From Paenibacillus pabuli (GTDB lineage: Bacteria > Bacillota > Bacilli > Paenibacillales > Paenibacillaceae): a stretch of DNA of 64,000 nt. A program made the position numbers and the translations under genes. This document shows, one piece after another, positions 8,067 to 16,807 of this stretch (position 1 is the stretch's first letter; every line of letters begins with the position of its first letter). The DNA is taken from the NCBI RefSeq assembly GCF_039831995.1, contig NZ_JBDOIO010000003.1, positions 186,001 to 250,000 of the forward strand. Reading direction: 5' to 3'. Below the pieces are notes generated by a model. The model was not told the DNA's origin. It did no database searches and saw only the letters and a program-made list of their open reading frames with translations.

Positions 8067-9752
8067 ATGAAAGAAGGAAGAAATCTATGGAAAATGGTTA
8101 GCACGGTTATCCTGTCAACCATACTTGTGGCTGGCTGCAGCAGTGGGGAAAGCCAAACCGAATCGGCACCGACATCGGTGCTTAAGGACGGAAAATACGA
8201 TCCTCCGTTCAAGATTACCATCGCGAAACAGCAGGATGAAAATGCAGGCAAATATATTAATGGAGAAAGTTTGAATGACAATGTGTTAACCCGCTGGGGA
8301 GAAGAAAATCTGGGCATCAAGATCGAAACCACCCTGCTAGGCGGGGATGCTTCCCAATATAATACCAAGCTTCGGCTGGCGTTAACCGGTTCCGAGAAGC
8401 TGCCTGACGTTCTGCCGGTGTATGACACCATGCTGGTCAATGATTTGATCGATTCGGGGCGGGTCAAGGAGATAACGGAAGATATTGCAGCCTACATGCC
8501 TGACCGGTTGAGAGAGATTTACAAACAATACCCAACGACGTTTAATCCGGTGGTCAGGGACGGCAAGGTGTACGGGATGGCGATCGCACCGAATCTGACG
8601 GAGGGTGAAGTCATGCTGATCCGCCAGGATTGGTTGGACAGATTAAAATTGAAAGCGCCAACAACGATAGAAGAGTTTGAGCAAGTCATCGCGGCATTTA
8701 CCACGGAGGACCCGGATGGTAACGGCAAGCAGGACACATACGGGTTTACATTCTCGGGCAAGGATTCCTACAACACGGGCTGGGTCAGTGATCCGGTCAT
8801 GATTTTCAGCGCATACACAGGTAAGCACCTTCCGCGGCAATGGGTTAACGACAATGGCAAATTAACCTATGGATCAGTAGCTGGAGGCAACAGGGAAGCC
8901 CTTGCCAAGCTTCGGGACTGGTATGCCAAAGGGTATTTGAACAAAGAACTGGCCACTCAGGGTGCATGGGACGCTCTGTCCGATTTTACCGAAGGAAAAG
9001 CAGGCATCATTATCGGCCGCCCTTGGCTCTACGACAGTGTGAAGGATGTGGAGAAAAATATAGAGGGCGCTAAAATCAATGCTTATCCGACCATTCAAGG
9101 CGTGAACGGTGATAAGACATACCAGTCCGCTCAACTGAACGATGGTGTGTTCATGTTCAACAAGGACTTTCAAAACATGGAAGCATTCTTTCTGTACTAC
9201 GATAAGATGTACGATGCCGCGTTCAGTACGGGTGAGTTCAAATATGGCTACGCTCAGGGTTACGATTACGATATCGTCAATGATGAGGTGACATTCGATC
9301 CACAGAAGTTCAACAAGCCATTGGAAGCGATACAAAGTGTTGGGAAAATGGCATTCACCAAAAATACACCGAGTGTTGATGGCCCCGGCAAATCGTATTT
9401 CGATCTGGCGAACGGAGTCAAGGCCGATACGGGGGTGCTTATCCAAAGTGATTCAAAGGATCAAACAACCAAAGACGGATATCGCATTTCTTATGAAAAT
9501 CGGGAGGCACTGCTTCCAAACGAGTTTAACGGTCCGCCTACACCAACAATGCAGAATGTGTGGGAGCAGTTGACTACCATGGAGCAAGAAACCTTTACCA
9601 AAATCATATACGGGAATGAGCCGATTGAAGCCTTTGATACCTTTGTGAAGCAGTGGCACGAAAAAGGTGGAGATCAAATCATTGAAGAAGTGAATGATTG
9701 GTACACCCAAACCAGCGAAACGGATGTCATGGCACTCATGAAGCTGAAATAA
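8067..9752 (+). CDS. lplA: Sugar-binding lipoprotein, LplA type
   Basis: Extracellular solute-binding lipoprotein for the sugar importer, 561 residues, the large size usual for LplA-type proteins. The N-terminus is a lipoprotein signal (MKEGRNLWKMVSTVILSTIL then VAGC), with Cys at about residue 24 as the lipid anchor. The mature region shows the family_1 solute-binding pattern, including TIEEFEQVIAAFTTEDPDGN with its calcium-like DPDGNGKQD motif. It lies 70 bases after the permeases and is followed by a stem-loop before the GH43 gene. It would capture oligosaccharides released outside the cell. Exact ligand unknown. Confidence 0.94.
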   Translation: MKEGRNLWKMVSTVILSTILVAGCSSGESQTESAPTSVLKDGKYDPPFKITIAKQQDENAGKYINGESLNDNVLTRWGEENLGIKIETTLLGGDASQYNTKLRLALTGSEKLPDVLPVYDTMLVNDLIDSGRVKEITEDIAAYMPDRLREIYKQYPTTFNPVVRDGKVYGMAIAPNLTEGEVMLIRQDWLDRLKLKAPTTIEEFEQVIAAFTTEDPDGNGKQDTYGFTFSGKDSYNTGWVSDPVMIFSAYTGKHLPRQWVNDNGKLTYGSVAGGNREALAKLRDWYAKGYLNKELATQGAWDALSDFTEGKAGIIIGRPWLYDSVKDVEKNIEGAKINAYPTIQGVNGDKTYQSAQLNDGVFMFNKDFQNMEAFFLYYDKMYDAAFSTGEFKYGYAQGYDYDIVNDEVTFDPQKFNKPLEAIQSVGKMAFTKNTPSVDGPGKSYFDLANGVKADTGVLIQSDSKDQTTKDGYRISYENREALLPNEFNGPPTPTMQNVWEQLTTMEQETFTKIIYGNEPIEAFDTFVKQWHEKGGDQIIEEVNDWYTQTSETDVMALMKLK

Positions 9753-9769
9753 CTGTCCCGCCTCACCAA

Positions 9770-9799
9770 GATCAGCCTTCCGGATAAGGAAGGTTGATC
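9770..9799 (+). other. Intercistronic stem-loop
   Basis: GATCAGCCTTCC pairs with GGAAGGTTGATC around a 6-base loop, with one G-U pair. No U-run follows, so it is more likely an mRNA-stabilising or processing hairpin after the binding-protein gene than a terminator. Confidence 0.6.
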
Positions 9800-9824
9800 T
9801 ACTAACCAAAGGAGATGATGAGAC

Positions 9825-11540
9825 ATGCTTAAAGGAAAACGAGGGATGGCTATCGTCATTGCAATGGTATTGTTGACTTGCCATCTAATGTTCTCGGCTC
9901 AACATGTTCACGCTGCGGACAGCGAGGAGACCCAGATTGCAGCTACACTGTTTATGCTTAAGAACGCATCCGAAGTATCCAATGCCAAAATACACTGGGG
10001 ACCTGTTGTTGGAGCGAACGAATATGAGTTGTATAGATCCGAGAACAATGAGCCCTTTATTTTATTGCAGACCTTGACTGGAACGACCACGGATGATTAT
10101 GACCTTACTGTAGGCAGCACATACAGGTACCAAGTGAAAGCATATGGCGGAACTTCCTTGTTAACCTCGGCTGTCTCGCCTGAATATGCACCTTATCCCC
10201 TTCCGGATAATCTCACAACATTTGACAACACCATGCATTCTACCTTGAATCTTCCGAATGAACTTAAAGTAGGTGACACCTACTACAGATTTAATTTTGT
10301 TCAAAAGTCCTCAGGCGGTTTTGGCCAAATGATACAACAGACGTCAACCGACGATATCACGTATGGGAATGACAAGGTGGTACTTTCCTATACAGACCAT
10401 CCGGATCTGGCGGATTCCAAGTTCGAAGGGATTAATATCTTATACCATGCGCCTACGAACAAATTCGTATTTTGGGCCCATTATGAGAACAGCACCGATT
10501 ATACACTTGCCAGAGTATCGGTAGCTTCAGCCACGCCTGGAGAGAACTTTACTTTTCACAAAAGCTTTCGGCCGGAAGGAAATGAGTCACGGGATATCTC
10601 CATTTTCAAAGATGACGACGATTCAGCTTATTTGATTTCAACCGCCAATAATAATTCTGATACCATTTTATACAGATTGACCTCGGATTGGCTGGATGTG
10701 GAATCCCAGGTTTCGGTAATTTATGATAATCAACATCGGGAACTGCCCAAAGTGATCAAAAAGGATGGCATTTATTATCTCTTCTCTTCCCAAGCTGCGG
10801 GTTGGTATCCGAGTATCCCTATGTATTCCTCAGCATCAAGCATCGATGGAGATTGGTCTGAATTACGAACGATAGGCAACACGTCAACCTTCTCTGCACA
10901 ATCGGGTTCGGTCATGCGGGTAAAACCAAACACGGGTAACCATGTGGTTATGGTTGCGTATCGATGGATGTTCGGCTGGGCTGGCACGGAAAACGGCACA
11001 ACAGAGGAGCGGCTTCTTCCCGTTTGGTTCTCGAATGGTTACGCATTTTATGATTATTTTGATCAAGTCCTGTACAGTGCGAGCGATGATGCCGTTGTCC
11101 CTGTCCAGAACGGAAAACTGCTGTCCCAAGGCAAGCCCGCAACAGCACAAACGGCTACCGGCACGAACCCGGCGGGTTATGCGAACGATGGAAACTATCA
11201 AACGGAATGGATCGGTACAGGCAGCTCCTGGCCACATTGGTGGAAGGTAGACCTCGGTTCCGTTCAAGAAATCAATAACGTGCAAATCTCCTGGTGGATG
11301 CAAAAAGGTTCTGAAGGGTTTTACAAATATAAAATTGAGACAAGTACGGACAATGTAAATTGGACGGAAGCATTGGATCGTACCCATAATACCTCATACG
11401 GTTTCACTTCGGATACGTTATCAAGTACGGCCAGGTATGTAAGAATCCGTATGCAGAACGCTCAGCTCCATAACAACCCGAACAACTGGTATACACCAAG
11501 GCTGTGGGAAGTTAAGGTATTTGGAGCAGATGAACAATAA
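9825..11540 (+). CDS. Secreted GH43 with C-terminal F5/8 type C domain
   Basis: Exported glycosidase, 571 residues. A Sec signal peptide covers residues 1-30, ending near VHAAD. A fibronectin-III-like segment spans about 40-125 (AKIHWGPVVGANEYELYRSE). The GH43 five-blade fold follows at about 130-425, with repeats such as APTNKFVFWAHYEN and the acid-like Glu in HRELPKVIKKDGIYY. A discoidin/F5-8C carbohydrate-binding domain closes the protein (GNYQTEWIG... to the end). Its motifs resemble the exo-beta-1,3-galactanase branch of GH43 (subfamily 24 or near), but I cannot assign the subfamily firmly. It should act outside the cell on a galactan or arabinan and feed the adjacent transporter. Confidence 0.85.
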   Translation: MLKGKRGMAIVIAMVLLTCHLMFSAQHVHAADSEETQIAATLFMLKNASEVSNAKIHWGPVVGANEYELYRSENNEPFILLQTLTGTTTDDYDLTVGSTYRYQVKAYGGTSLLTSAVSPEYAPYPLPDNLTTFDNTMHSTLNLPNELKVGDTYYRFNFVQKSSGGFGQMIQQTSTDDITYGNDKVVLSYTDHPDLADSKFEGINILYHAPTNKFVFWAHYENSTDYTLARVSVASATPGENFTFHKSFRPEGNESRDISIFKDDDDSAYLISTANNNSDTILYRLTSDWLDVESQVSVIYDNQHRELPKVIKKDGIYYLFSSQAAGWYPSIPMYSSASSIDGDWSELRTIGNTSTFSAQSGSVMRVKPNTGNHVVMVAYRWMFGWAGTENGTTEERLLPVWFSNGYAFYDYFDQVLYSASDDAVVPVQNGKLLSQGKPATAQTATGTNPAGYANDGNYQTEWIGTGSSWPHWWKVDLGSVQEINNVQISWWMQKGSEGFYKYKIETSTDNVNWTEALDRTHNTSYGFTSDTLSSTARYVRIRMQNAQLHNNPNNWYTPRLWEVKVFGADEQ

Positions 11541-11585
11541 TGAACCTTCCAACATGAAAGAGATATAGAAGAGAGGAGTAACGGT

Positions 11586-12527
11586 GTGAATAATCGATTA
11601 ACCAATGGTACCGTCTGGAGTGATATCCATGGTCAGCCCATTCATGCACATGGTGGACATATGTTATTCCATGATCATTATTATTACTGGTATGGGGAAG
11701 ACCGCAGAAATGAGTTCTATGTCAGCTGTTATCGTTCCAAAGATTTATTCAATTGGGAGTTTCGAAACCATATCCTTACCACTTCAACTCCGGTTGCCCC
11801 GATCAGAGTAAGGACCAATACGAAATTAATGAATGGCAGCGGCGGAAAGGTGAATCTCGAACGACCAAAAGTGTTATTTAATCAGGAAACCAAAAAATTT
11901 GTTCTTTGGGTCCACTATGAGAACGGAACGAACTACAACGATGCTGCATGCGCTATTGCAACATCCGATTATCCGGATAAGCATTTTATCTATCATGGCA
12001 GTTTCAATCCATATGGCTATATGTCGCGTGACTGCACGCTCTTTCAGGATGATGACGGGACGGCCTACTTTATCTCAGCTGCCAGAGACAATGCGGATCT
12101 TCATATCTATCGTCTGCAGCAAGATTACCTTAATGTCGAAAGTCTGGTCGGAAAGTTGTGGCAGGGGGAGTACCGGGAGGCGCCGGCGGTCTTCAAGCGG
12201 AACGGGAAATATTACATGCTGACCTCTTTTTGTACAGGTTGGGAGCCAAATCAAGGGAAGGCATCGATGGCGGATGCTATGGATGGCCCATGGGAGATGC
12301 TCAGGAATTTCGGCGATGAAACGACATATCACACACAGCCGTCTTTTGTACTGAAGCGATCAGAGCAGGAATATCTCTACTTTGCGGATCGCTGGAATGC
12401 TGCGGATTATTTTCAATCCAGCTATGTGACTCTACCCATTGAATTTGAAGGCGATAAGCCAGTACTGAATAATTACTCCGCGTTAACTTTGGAAAGGGAT
12501 GCAAATGCGATCACTTTTGAAAAGTAA
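11586..12527 (+). CDS. Cytoplasmic GH43 glycosidase
   Basis: Single-domain GH43, 313 residues, without a signal peptide, so it probably finishes imported oligosaccharides inside the cell. It starts at GTG 11586 after GAGAGGAGTAAC. Blade motifs run in order: DIHGQPIHAHGGHMLFHDHY, RPKVLFNQETKKFVLWVHYE, SRDCTLFQDDDGTAYFISAA, and EYREAPAVFKRNGKYY with the probable acid Glu. The C-terminus is QPSFVL plus FADRWN. It resembles the preceding GH43 catalytic domain, so the two form a secreted/intracellular pair acting on one polymer. Substrate is inferred to be galactan or arabinan type. It is the last gene of the operon. Confidence 0.87.
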   Translation: MNNRLTNGTVWSDIHGQPIHAHGGHMLFHDHYYYWYGEDRRNEFYVSCYRSKDLFNWEFRNHILTTSTPVAPIRVRTNTKLMNGSGGKVNLERPKVLFNQETKKFVLWVHYENGTNYNDAACAIATSDYPDKHFIYHGSFNPYGYMSRDCTLFQDDDGTAYFISAARDNADLHIYRLQQDYLNVESLVGKLWQGEYREAPAVFKRNGKYYMLTSFCTGWEPNQGKASMADAMDGPWEMLRNFGDETTYHTQPSFVLKRSEQEYLYFADRWNAADYFQSSYVTLPIEFEGDKPVLNNYSALTLERDANAITFEK

Positions 12528-12574
12528 ATCATAAGGAATCAACGTAAGATTGGATGGAAGGATGAGAGGATATC

Positions 12575-12619
12575 GGACAGATGGTGACCTTTCGGAGAAC
12601 GAAGGCTCAACGTCTGTCC
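12575..12619. other. Possible hairpin after GH43 operon
   Basis: GGACAGA (12575-12581) and TCTGTCC (12613-12619) flank an inner CCTTTCG/CGAAGG stem. There is no U-run. It may act as a 3' processing or weak termination structure between the convergent GH43 and DinB genes. Confidence 0.35.
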
Positions 12620-12659
12620 AATAACACAAATGGGGAAGCACCTCAAAAGATTGAATTCA

Positions 12660-13187
12660 TTATAATTTCACATCTACCGCATACCGATCGCGAAGGATCG
12701 ACAGATGGTGCAGTTCATGTCCAACCATAACATAAGCGATGGATCGAGCCGAAGCTGGGTTATCACTAACAATTCCTTTACGGAGCCAAGCTTCCGGCGT
12801 GATGTGACGGAGCAAGAGAAGGGTTGAGCGGCGTGCGACCGCATATTCTTCCTTCAGATCGGCCACGGTGTACGCATCGAATGGGTGACTTTGCATAAGG
12901 ACGTCCTGATCGTAGCCTGGATGATTCGCTTGGTCGCCTCTGGCGATGCGAAGCAGCCGGCTGCTCATGATGCGTTCGTTATCCGTCAGGTGACCGATGA
13001 CCTCTTTCACGCTCCACTTGCCTTCGGCATAACGGTAATTGGCTTGCTCCTCTGTCAATGAAGACAGAAGAGATTGTACGATATTGGACTGCTGCTCCAA
13101 CCGTTCGATGATATTCCCTTCGGGAACAAGTTTTATGTATCCTTCGTAATAAGCTGCATACTCCTCTGTCGCTGGTCTTTCAAGCAT
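12660..13187 (-). CDS. DinB family protein
   Basis: DinB/YfiT-type four-helix-bundle protein, 175 residues. The conserved metal-binding histidines are visible in the spaced motif: HLTDNE near residue 66 and HELHHLSILRDRY near the C-terminus (GHELHH gives the HxxxH pair). This fold includes thiol transferases for bacillithiol, but substrates vary and no specific one can be assigned. It starts at ATG 13187 after AAAGGAGGAACTAAC. It stands alone, convergent with the GH43 operon. No role in the adjacent sugar locus is apparent. Confidence 0.88.
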   Translation of the reverse strand: MLERPATEEYAAYYEGYIKLVPEGNIIERLEQQSNIVQSLLSSLTEEQANYRYAEGKWSVKEVIGHLTDNERIMSSRLLRIARGDQANHPGYDQDVLMQSHPFDAYTVADLKEEYAVARRSTLLLLRHITPEAWLRKGIVSDNPASARSIAYVMVGHELHHLSILRDRYAVDVKL

Positions 13188-13360
13188 GTTAGTTCCTCCT
13201 TTGGGATTTATAGCTCTGGATTTTATTGTAATATATGCCCAGAGTGATTCTCAACCTTTCCATGGCACGATTCTGATACTTTATGGCGTTAATATTTAAT
13301 GGGATGAATTCAAAATGGAGCAGAATCACGAAGTAGTGAAATCTTGTTTGCAGTACGAAA

Positions 13361-13393
13361 CATGCCCCTCCGCTTATTGAGCGGAGGGGCATG
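13361..13393 (-). terminator. Strong hairpin downstream of mannanase gene
   Basis: CATGCCCCTCCGCT (13361-13374) pairs perfectly with AGCGGAGGGGCATG (13380-13393) over a 5-base loop. On the minus strand only TTTCGT follows, so termination efficiency is uncertain, but the position 90 bases after the mannanase stop fits. Confidence 0.65.
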
Positions 13394-13484
13394 CTGTATG
13401 TTCGGGATCTCGTTTATAACGCTTCCGAAAATTCGTTAAAAGGGAGCCTTTTCACCTTTCAGATGTTCATTTCGTTAAGTTCAT

Positions 13485-15068
13485 TCATTCATCGTTTGCA
13501 GGAGTAATGGAGACGCTTGGAGTTCCGGTACCCACCTTCAAATTCGGCAGCTCATCGAGCGTAATGACATAATCACTTTGATAGAGTGTTTTTAGAGTGG
13601 CCGGATTGTTGAATGCAGGACTCATAAGATGTTCGCCATACCAAGGGCAGAAGTAGAGCCATCCTGATTTTTCCTCCATCAGATTCTGTACGCTTGGGAC
13701 CGTATCATTCTCCGTCATGGCCACCATCTTTTGGCCGCCTGTCAAATCAACAAGCTGATAGAAAATGGATGTAATTGCATCTTCATTCGGAACGCCGGAC
13801 AAACCGTCATAGCGATTGTAAATCGTATTGTATTTGTCATAACCGACAAGATCCACCTGATCGTCGCCAGGATACCATGCAGGAGATGTGCTGTACACAT
13901 AGCTGTTGTAGGTCCAGATCAAGTTGTGCAGGTCATATGTCTCCGTAAGCTCGGTATATAAAAGGTCCCACAGCTGCTTATATACATCTGCGCCAGCGGA
14001 AGCCCACCAGAACCAAGCGCCTTCACCATTCAACCCGCCATTACCCTCAGCCTCATGGTAGGGCCGGAAAATAACTGGCACGTCATGATCCTCTAAAATT
14101 TGCAGCTGCTCCGCCAAATCCGCAATGGTCAGCATCACATATTCATATTCTTTCGTCCCGGGAATGACCGCATTCGCCGTATTAAAATTGGTTTCGGTCG
14201 GTTTATAGGTTGCTTCTTTCCAATCGACAAATTCTCCAAGCTGGTAGGTGTCGAATTTGCGAGGAACATTGATATGCCACGCAGCTGTAGCAATCCCTCC
14301 ACGGTTGTTAACCCAATCGATCATGCGATGGGTTGTTCCGTCCTCCCAGCCATACAGAGGATTATAGTTCATGAAATCGAAGCCGCGAATGGCGGGATAT
14401 TTACCGGACAGATCATGGATCCATTCAAACTCCAATTCGGTATCTCCGTTATTTCCGCCTCCGTAAATCTCCTGCTGTCCGGAAATGATGTGGCTGCCGT
14501 AAACTTCTGTCAAATAATTCATTAGAAGCTGGGTTTCCGGTGTAGCTTGAGGATCGGTGAGGATAGGCTGCACATCGAGAGGATCGAGATCGGCATGATC
14601 CACAGTGAAGGTGTCAAAATAAGCGAAGCCCCAGCCTGCTTTCACTTCAATGGTGTTGGTCCCCTGATTCAGCTTATGGAATCCAAAATCATAATTCGCC
14701 CATGTTGTCGTATAGGGCAGCATATATGAGCCTTTAGTAACGCCATTCACCGTTAAATATTGCAGCCTGCCATCAGGACTCAATTCTTGCATGTACTGAG
14801 TGGAGATGGCATACATACCGGTTTCCGGAACAGTCACGGTAAAGGTGATCGTGCCGGAATTCTGCATCCAGACAAATCCGCTTCCGGAGAAGCCAGGTTT
14901 GGGTTGTCCATAAATTTCAGTAACGACTTGCAGATCGGACGTCAGCTGAGCGTTTTCGCTTTCCGTGGTGAATAGTGGAGGATCTGCATGAACAGGCGTG
15001 TTCATCCATACAAACAAGAGGATAAATGCCAACATCAGTGCGCTTGCCTTTGTGAGCTGATTTTTCAT
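13485..15068 (-). CDS. Secreted GH26 beta-mannanase with N-terminal CBM
   Basis: Endo-beta-1,4-mannanase of family GH26 that cuts mannans outside the cell; about 527 residues from ATG 15068. An upstream in-frame ATG lies inside the ribosome site AAGGGAG, so the second choice is better. A signal peptide covers 1-28 (ending HADPP). A CBM35/CBM6-like beta-sandwich spans about 32-160 (FVWMQNSGTITFTVTVPETG, TNTIEVKAGWGFAYFDTF). GH26 follows from about 170, with acid/base Glu 339 in RPYHEAEGNGG and nucleophile Glu 453 in MVAMTENDT. It is transcribed alone from a promoter carrying a perfect cre site. Confidence is high for the family and good for mannan as substrate. Confidence 0.93.
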   Translation of the reverse strand: MKNQLTKASALMLAFILLFVWMNTPVHADPPLFTTESENAQLTSDLQVVTEIYGQPKPGFSGSGFVWMQNSGTITFTVTVPETGMYAISTQYMQELSPDGRLQYLTVNGVTKGSYMLPYTTTWANYDFGFHKLNQGTNTIEVKAGWGFAYFDTFTVDHADLDPLDVQPILTDPQATPETQLLMNYLTEVYGSHIISGQQEIYGGGNNGDTELEFEWIHDLSGKYPAIRGFDFMNYNPLYGWEDGTTHRMIDWVNNRGGIATAAWHINVPRKFDTYQLGEFVDWKEATYKPTETNFNTANAVIPGTKEYEYVMLTIADLAEQLQILEDHDVPVIFRPYHEAEGNGGLNGEGAWFWWASAGADVYKQLWDLLYTELTETYDLHNLIWTYNSYVYSTSPAWYPGDDQVDLVGYDKYNTIYNRYDGLSGVPNEDAITSIFYQLVDLTGGQKMVAMTENDTVPSVQNLMEEKSGWLYFCPWYGEHLMSPAFNNPATLKTLYQSDYVITLDELPNLKVGTGTPSVSITPANDE

Positions 15069-15123
15069 TCCCATCTCCCTTTTCATTGTGAAATAAGATC
15101 AAGAATTCTCAATAAAACCAGTC

Positions 15124-15172
15124 ATGGATGCGCTTTCAAAACAAACATAGCACAAGCATCAAGCTTTGTAAA
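15124..15172 (-). promoter_or_regulatory. Mannanase promoter with perfect cre site
   Basis: On the minus strand TTTACA (15167-15172) and TATGTT (15144-15149) are 17 bases apart. Just downstream, TTGAAAGCGCATCCAT (15139-15124) matches every position of the cre consensus WTGNAANCGNWWNCAW. This is the classic placement for CcpA blocking near the transcription start. Confidence 0.8.
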
Positions 15173-15440
15173 TATATGTAATAAATCTTAGAGATTGGCT
15201 GCTTTTTTGAGTTTTTTATATTTTTTTGCAACAGGACCTTTGAGAAAAAATATGTCTGACCAGCAGGATAGATCATTTTTCGATTTCCTCTTCGTAGGTT
15301 CTTGTTCACATCCGTTTCACGTTATCTTCTTCTAGTCAAACTTGTGGTGGTATAATAGAAGGGTTGCTATACAAATTTTATAGATGCATGACAACGTCAT
15401 GTCCAACTAAAGGTTAATACCATAAAGGAATGATGATTAC
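15173..15440. other. Intergenic region between mannanase and HxlR genes
   Basis: AT-rich divergent spacer. The only feature I can support is an extended -10 like sequence GGTATAAT near 15348-15355, which could drive the HxlR gene; no good -35 box is seen. No open frame, RNA gene or repeat was recognised. Confidence 0.4.
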
Positions 15441-15812
15441 ATGACAGATTCGCTGAGACAAGATATCAGAGATCGATTAGCCCAAAAAGATTACCATTGC
15501 GAGAAAGAGTATACGTTATCGATCCTTAGCGGCAAATGGAAGGTGGTCATCCTATGGCATTTGGGAGTGGAAGGACCACATCGGTTTAGCGATTTACAGA
15601 AGCTCTTTCCTAAAATTTCACATAAGATGTTGACAAGCCAGCTGCGTGAGTTAGCTGAGGATGGCATTGTTCATAGAGAAGTCTATCCGGATGTTCCTCC
15701 CAAGGTTGAATACTCGATGACAGAAGTAGGGATGAGCATATTGCCCATTGTAGAAATGATGTATGCTTGGGGATTGAATCGATTAAGTCAACTTAAAGAA
15801 GAAATAGAGTAA
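15441..15812 (+). CDS. HxlR family transcriptional regulator
   Basis: Winged-helix regulator of the HxlR/MarR-like type, 123 residues. The family core is plain: a conserved Cys at position 20 ([18 protein letters not shown]), the WKVVILWHL helix, [31 protein letters not shown] and the wing ending in [11 protein letters not shown]. In several members the N-terminal Cys senses oxidants or aldehydes. The gene lies 164 bases before an SDR oxidoreductase in the same direction and is probably its regulator, a common pairing. The signal is not known. Confidence 0.92.
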   Translation: MTDSLRQDIRDRLAQKDYHCEKEYTLSILSGKWKVVILWHLGVEGPHRFSDLQKLFPKISHKMLTSQLRELAEDGIVHREVYPDVPPKVEYSMTEVGMSILPIVEMMYAWGLNRLSQLKEEIE

Positions 15813-15976
15813 ATTGATGTGGTAGTTACCATTCGGTAACCTCCGCACCAAAAAGTGCATTCTTTTCAATCCAAGTCAGGACAGTTAGAATGGAATAGAA
15901 GTTGAAAACGAATATTTTTTAGCAAAAACTTAGTTCAAGCTTAACTTATCTAACATTCAAAGGAGCGAACAATAAT

Positions 15977-16693
15977 ATGCAGTCCATTGCAGGAAAAGTA
16001 GCATTAATTACAGGAGCGGGTCGAGGGATTGGTCGCGCGATTGCAATTGCATTTGCACAAGAGGGCATTCACGTAGGTCTTGTAGGCCGTACGCTTGAAA
16101 ATTTGCAACAGGTCAAGGAAGAACTTCAACCGTACAATGTGAATGTATCCATTGCTGCAGCGGATGTGGCCGATCTGGATTCCATCACTGCAGCAGTAGA
16201 GTCTGTTCGAAGAGAGCTCGGAGCGATCGATATTCTGATCAACAATGCCGGTATCGGCAAATTCGGCGGATTCATGGAGTTAACACCGGAAGAATGGACG
16301 AATATTATAGATGTCAACGTCAAAGGGGTATACTACACGACCCGTGCGGTTTTGCCAGAGATGATGGAGCGCAATGCTGGCGATATCATTAACATTTCGT
16401 CTACGGCAGGACAAAAAGGTGCGCCGCTTACGAGCGCATATACTGCATCCAAAGCGGCTGTTAATGGACTCACTGAATCCTTGATGCTTGAAGTACGCAA
16501 GAAAAACATTCGTGTTACTGCTCTGACTCCTAGCACAGTGGCTACGGATATGGCGGTCGAGCTCAAGTTGACAGACGGCAATCCCGATAAGGTGATGCAG
16601 CCTGAAGATCTGGCTGACCTGATTGTGGCACAACTGAAGCTGCACCCACGAGTACTGTTGAAGCACGCGGGTCTATGGTCAACCAATCCGTAA
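15977..16693 (+). CDS. Short-chain dehydrogenase/reductase (FabG-like)
   Basis: Classical SDR, 238 residues, NAD(P)H-dependent. The cofactor loop [11 protein letters not shown] is near residue 14, NNAGIG near 90, the catalytic Ser is in [11 protein letters not shown] and the YxxxK pair is in [11 protein letters not shown] near 155. This matches 3-ketoacyl-ACP reductase-like proteins, but it lacks fatty-acid gene neighbours, so FabG is not claimed. It starts at ATG 15977 after AAAGGAGCGAAC. It lies downstream of the HxlR gene, suggesting inducible reduction of a carbonyl compound; this is inference. A hairpin follows the gene. Confidence 0.9.
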   Translation: MQSIAGKVALITGAGRGIGRAIAIAFAQEGIHVGLVGRTLENLQQVKEELQPYNVNVSIAAADVADLDSITAAVESVRRELGAIDILINNAGIGKFGGFMELTPEEWTNIIDVNVKGVYYTTRAVLPEMMERNAGDIINISSTAGQKGAPLTSAYTASKAAVNGLTESLMLEVRKKNIRVTALTPSTVATDMAVELKLTDGNPDKVMQPEDLADLIVAQLKLHPRVLLKHAGLWSTNP

Positions 16694-16730
16694 ATGATAT
16701 CAGAAAAGGAATATTGAAATAATATACAAG

Positions 16731-16765
16731 AAATAAGTCGCTACTGGAGCGGCTTATTTTTGTTT
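16731..16765 (+). terminator. Bidirectional terminator between SDR and MATE genes
   Basis: AATAAGTCGCT and AGCGGCTTATT form a stem with one G-U pair and a 5-base loop, then TTTTTG. A-rich bases on the left arm allow it to serve the convergent MATE gene too. Confidence 0.8.
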
Positions 16766-16807
16766 TACAGCGTTCTGTCTTTGTCTCACAGAGTAACGAT
16801 AATCTCC

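Noticed and set aside
8640..8665. AAAGCGCC cre-like word inside lplA
   Set aside because: It lies within coding sequence and lacks the second half-site.
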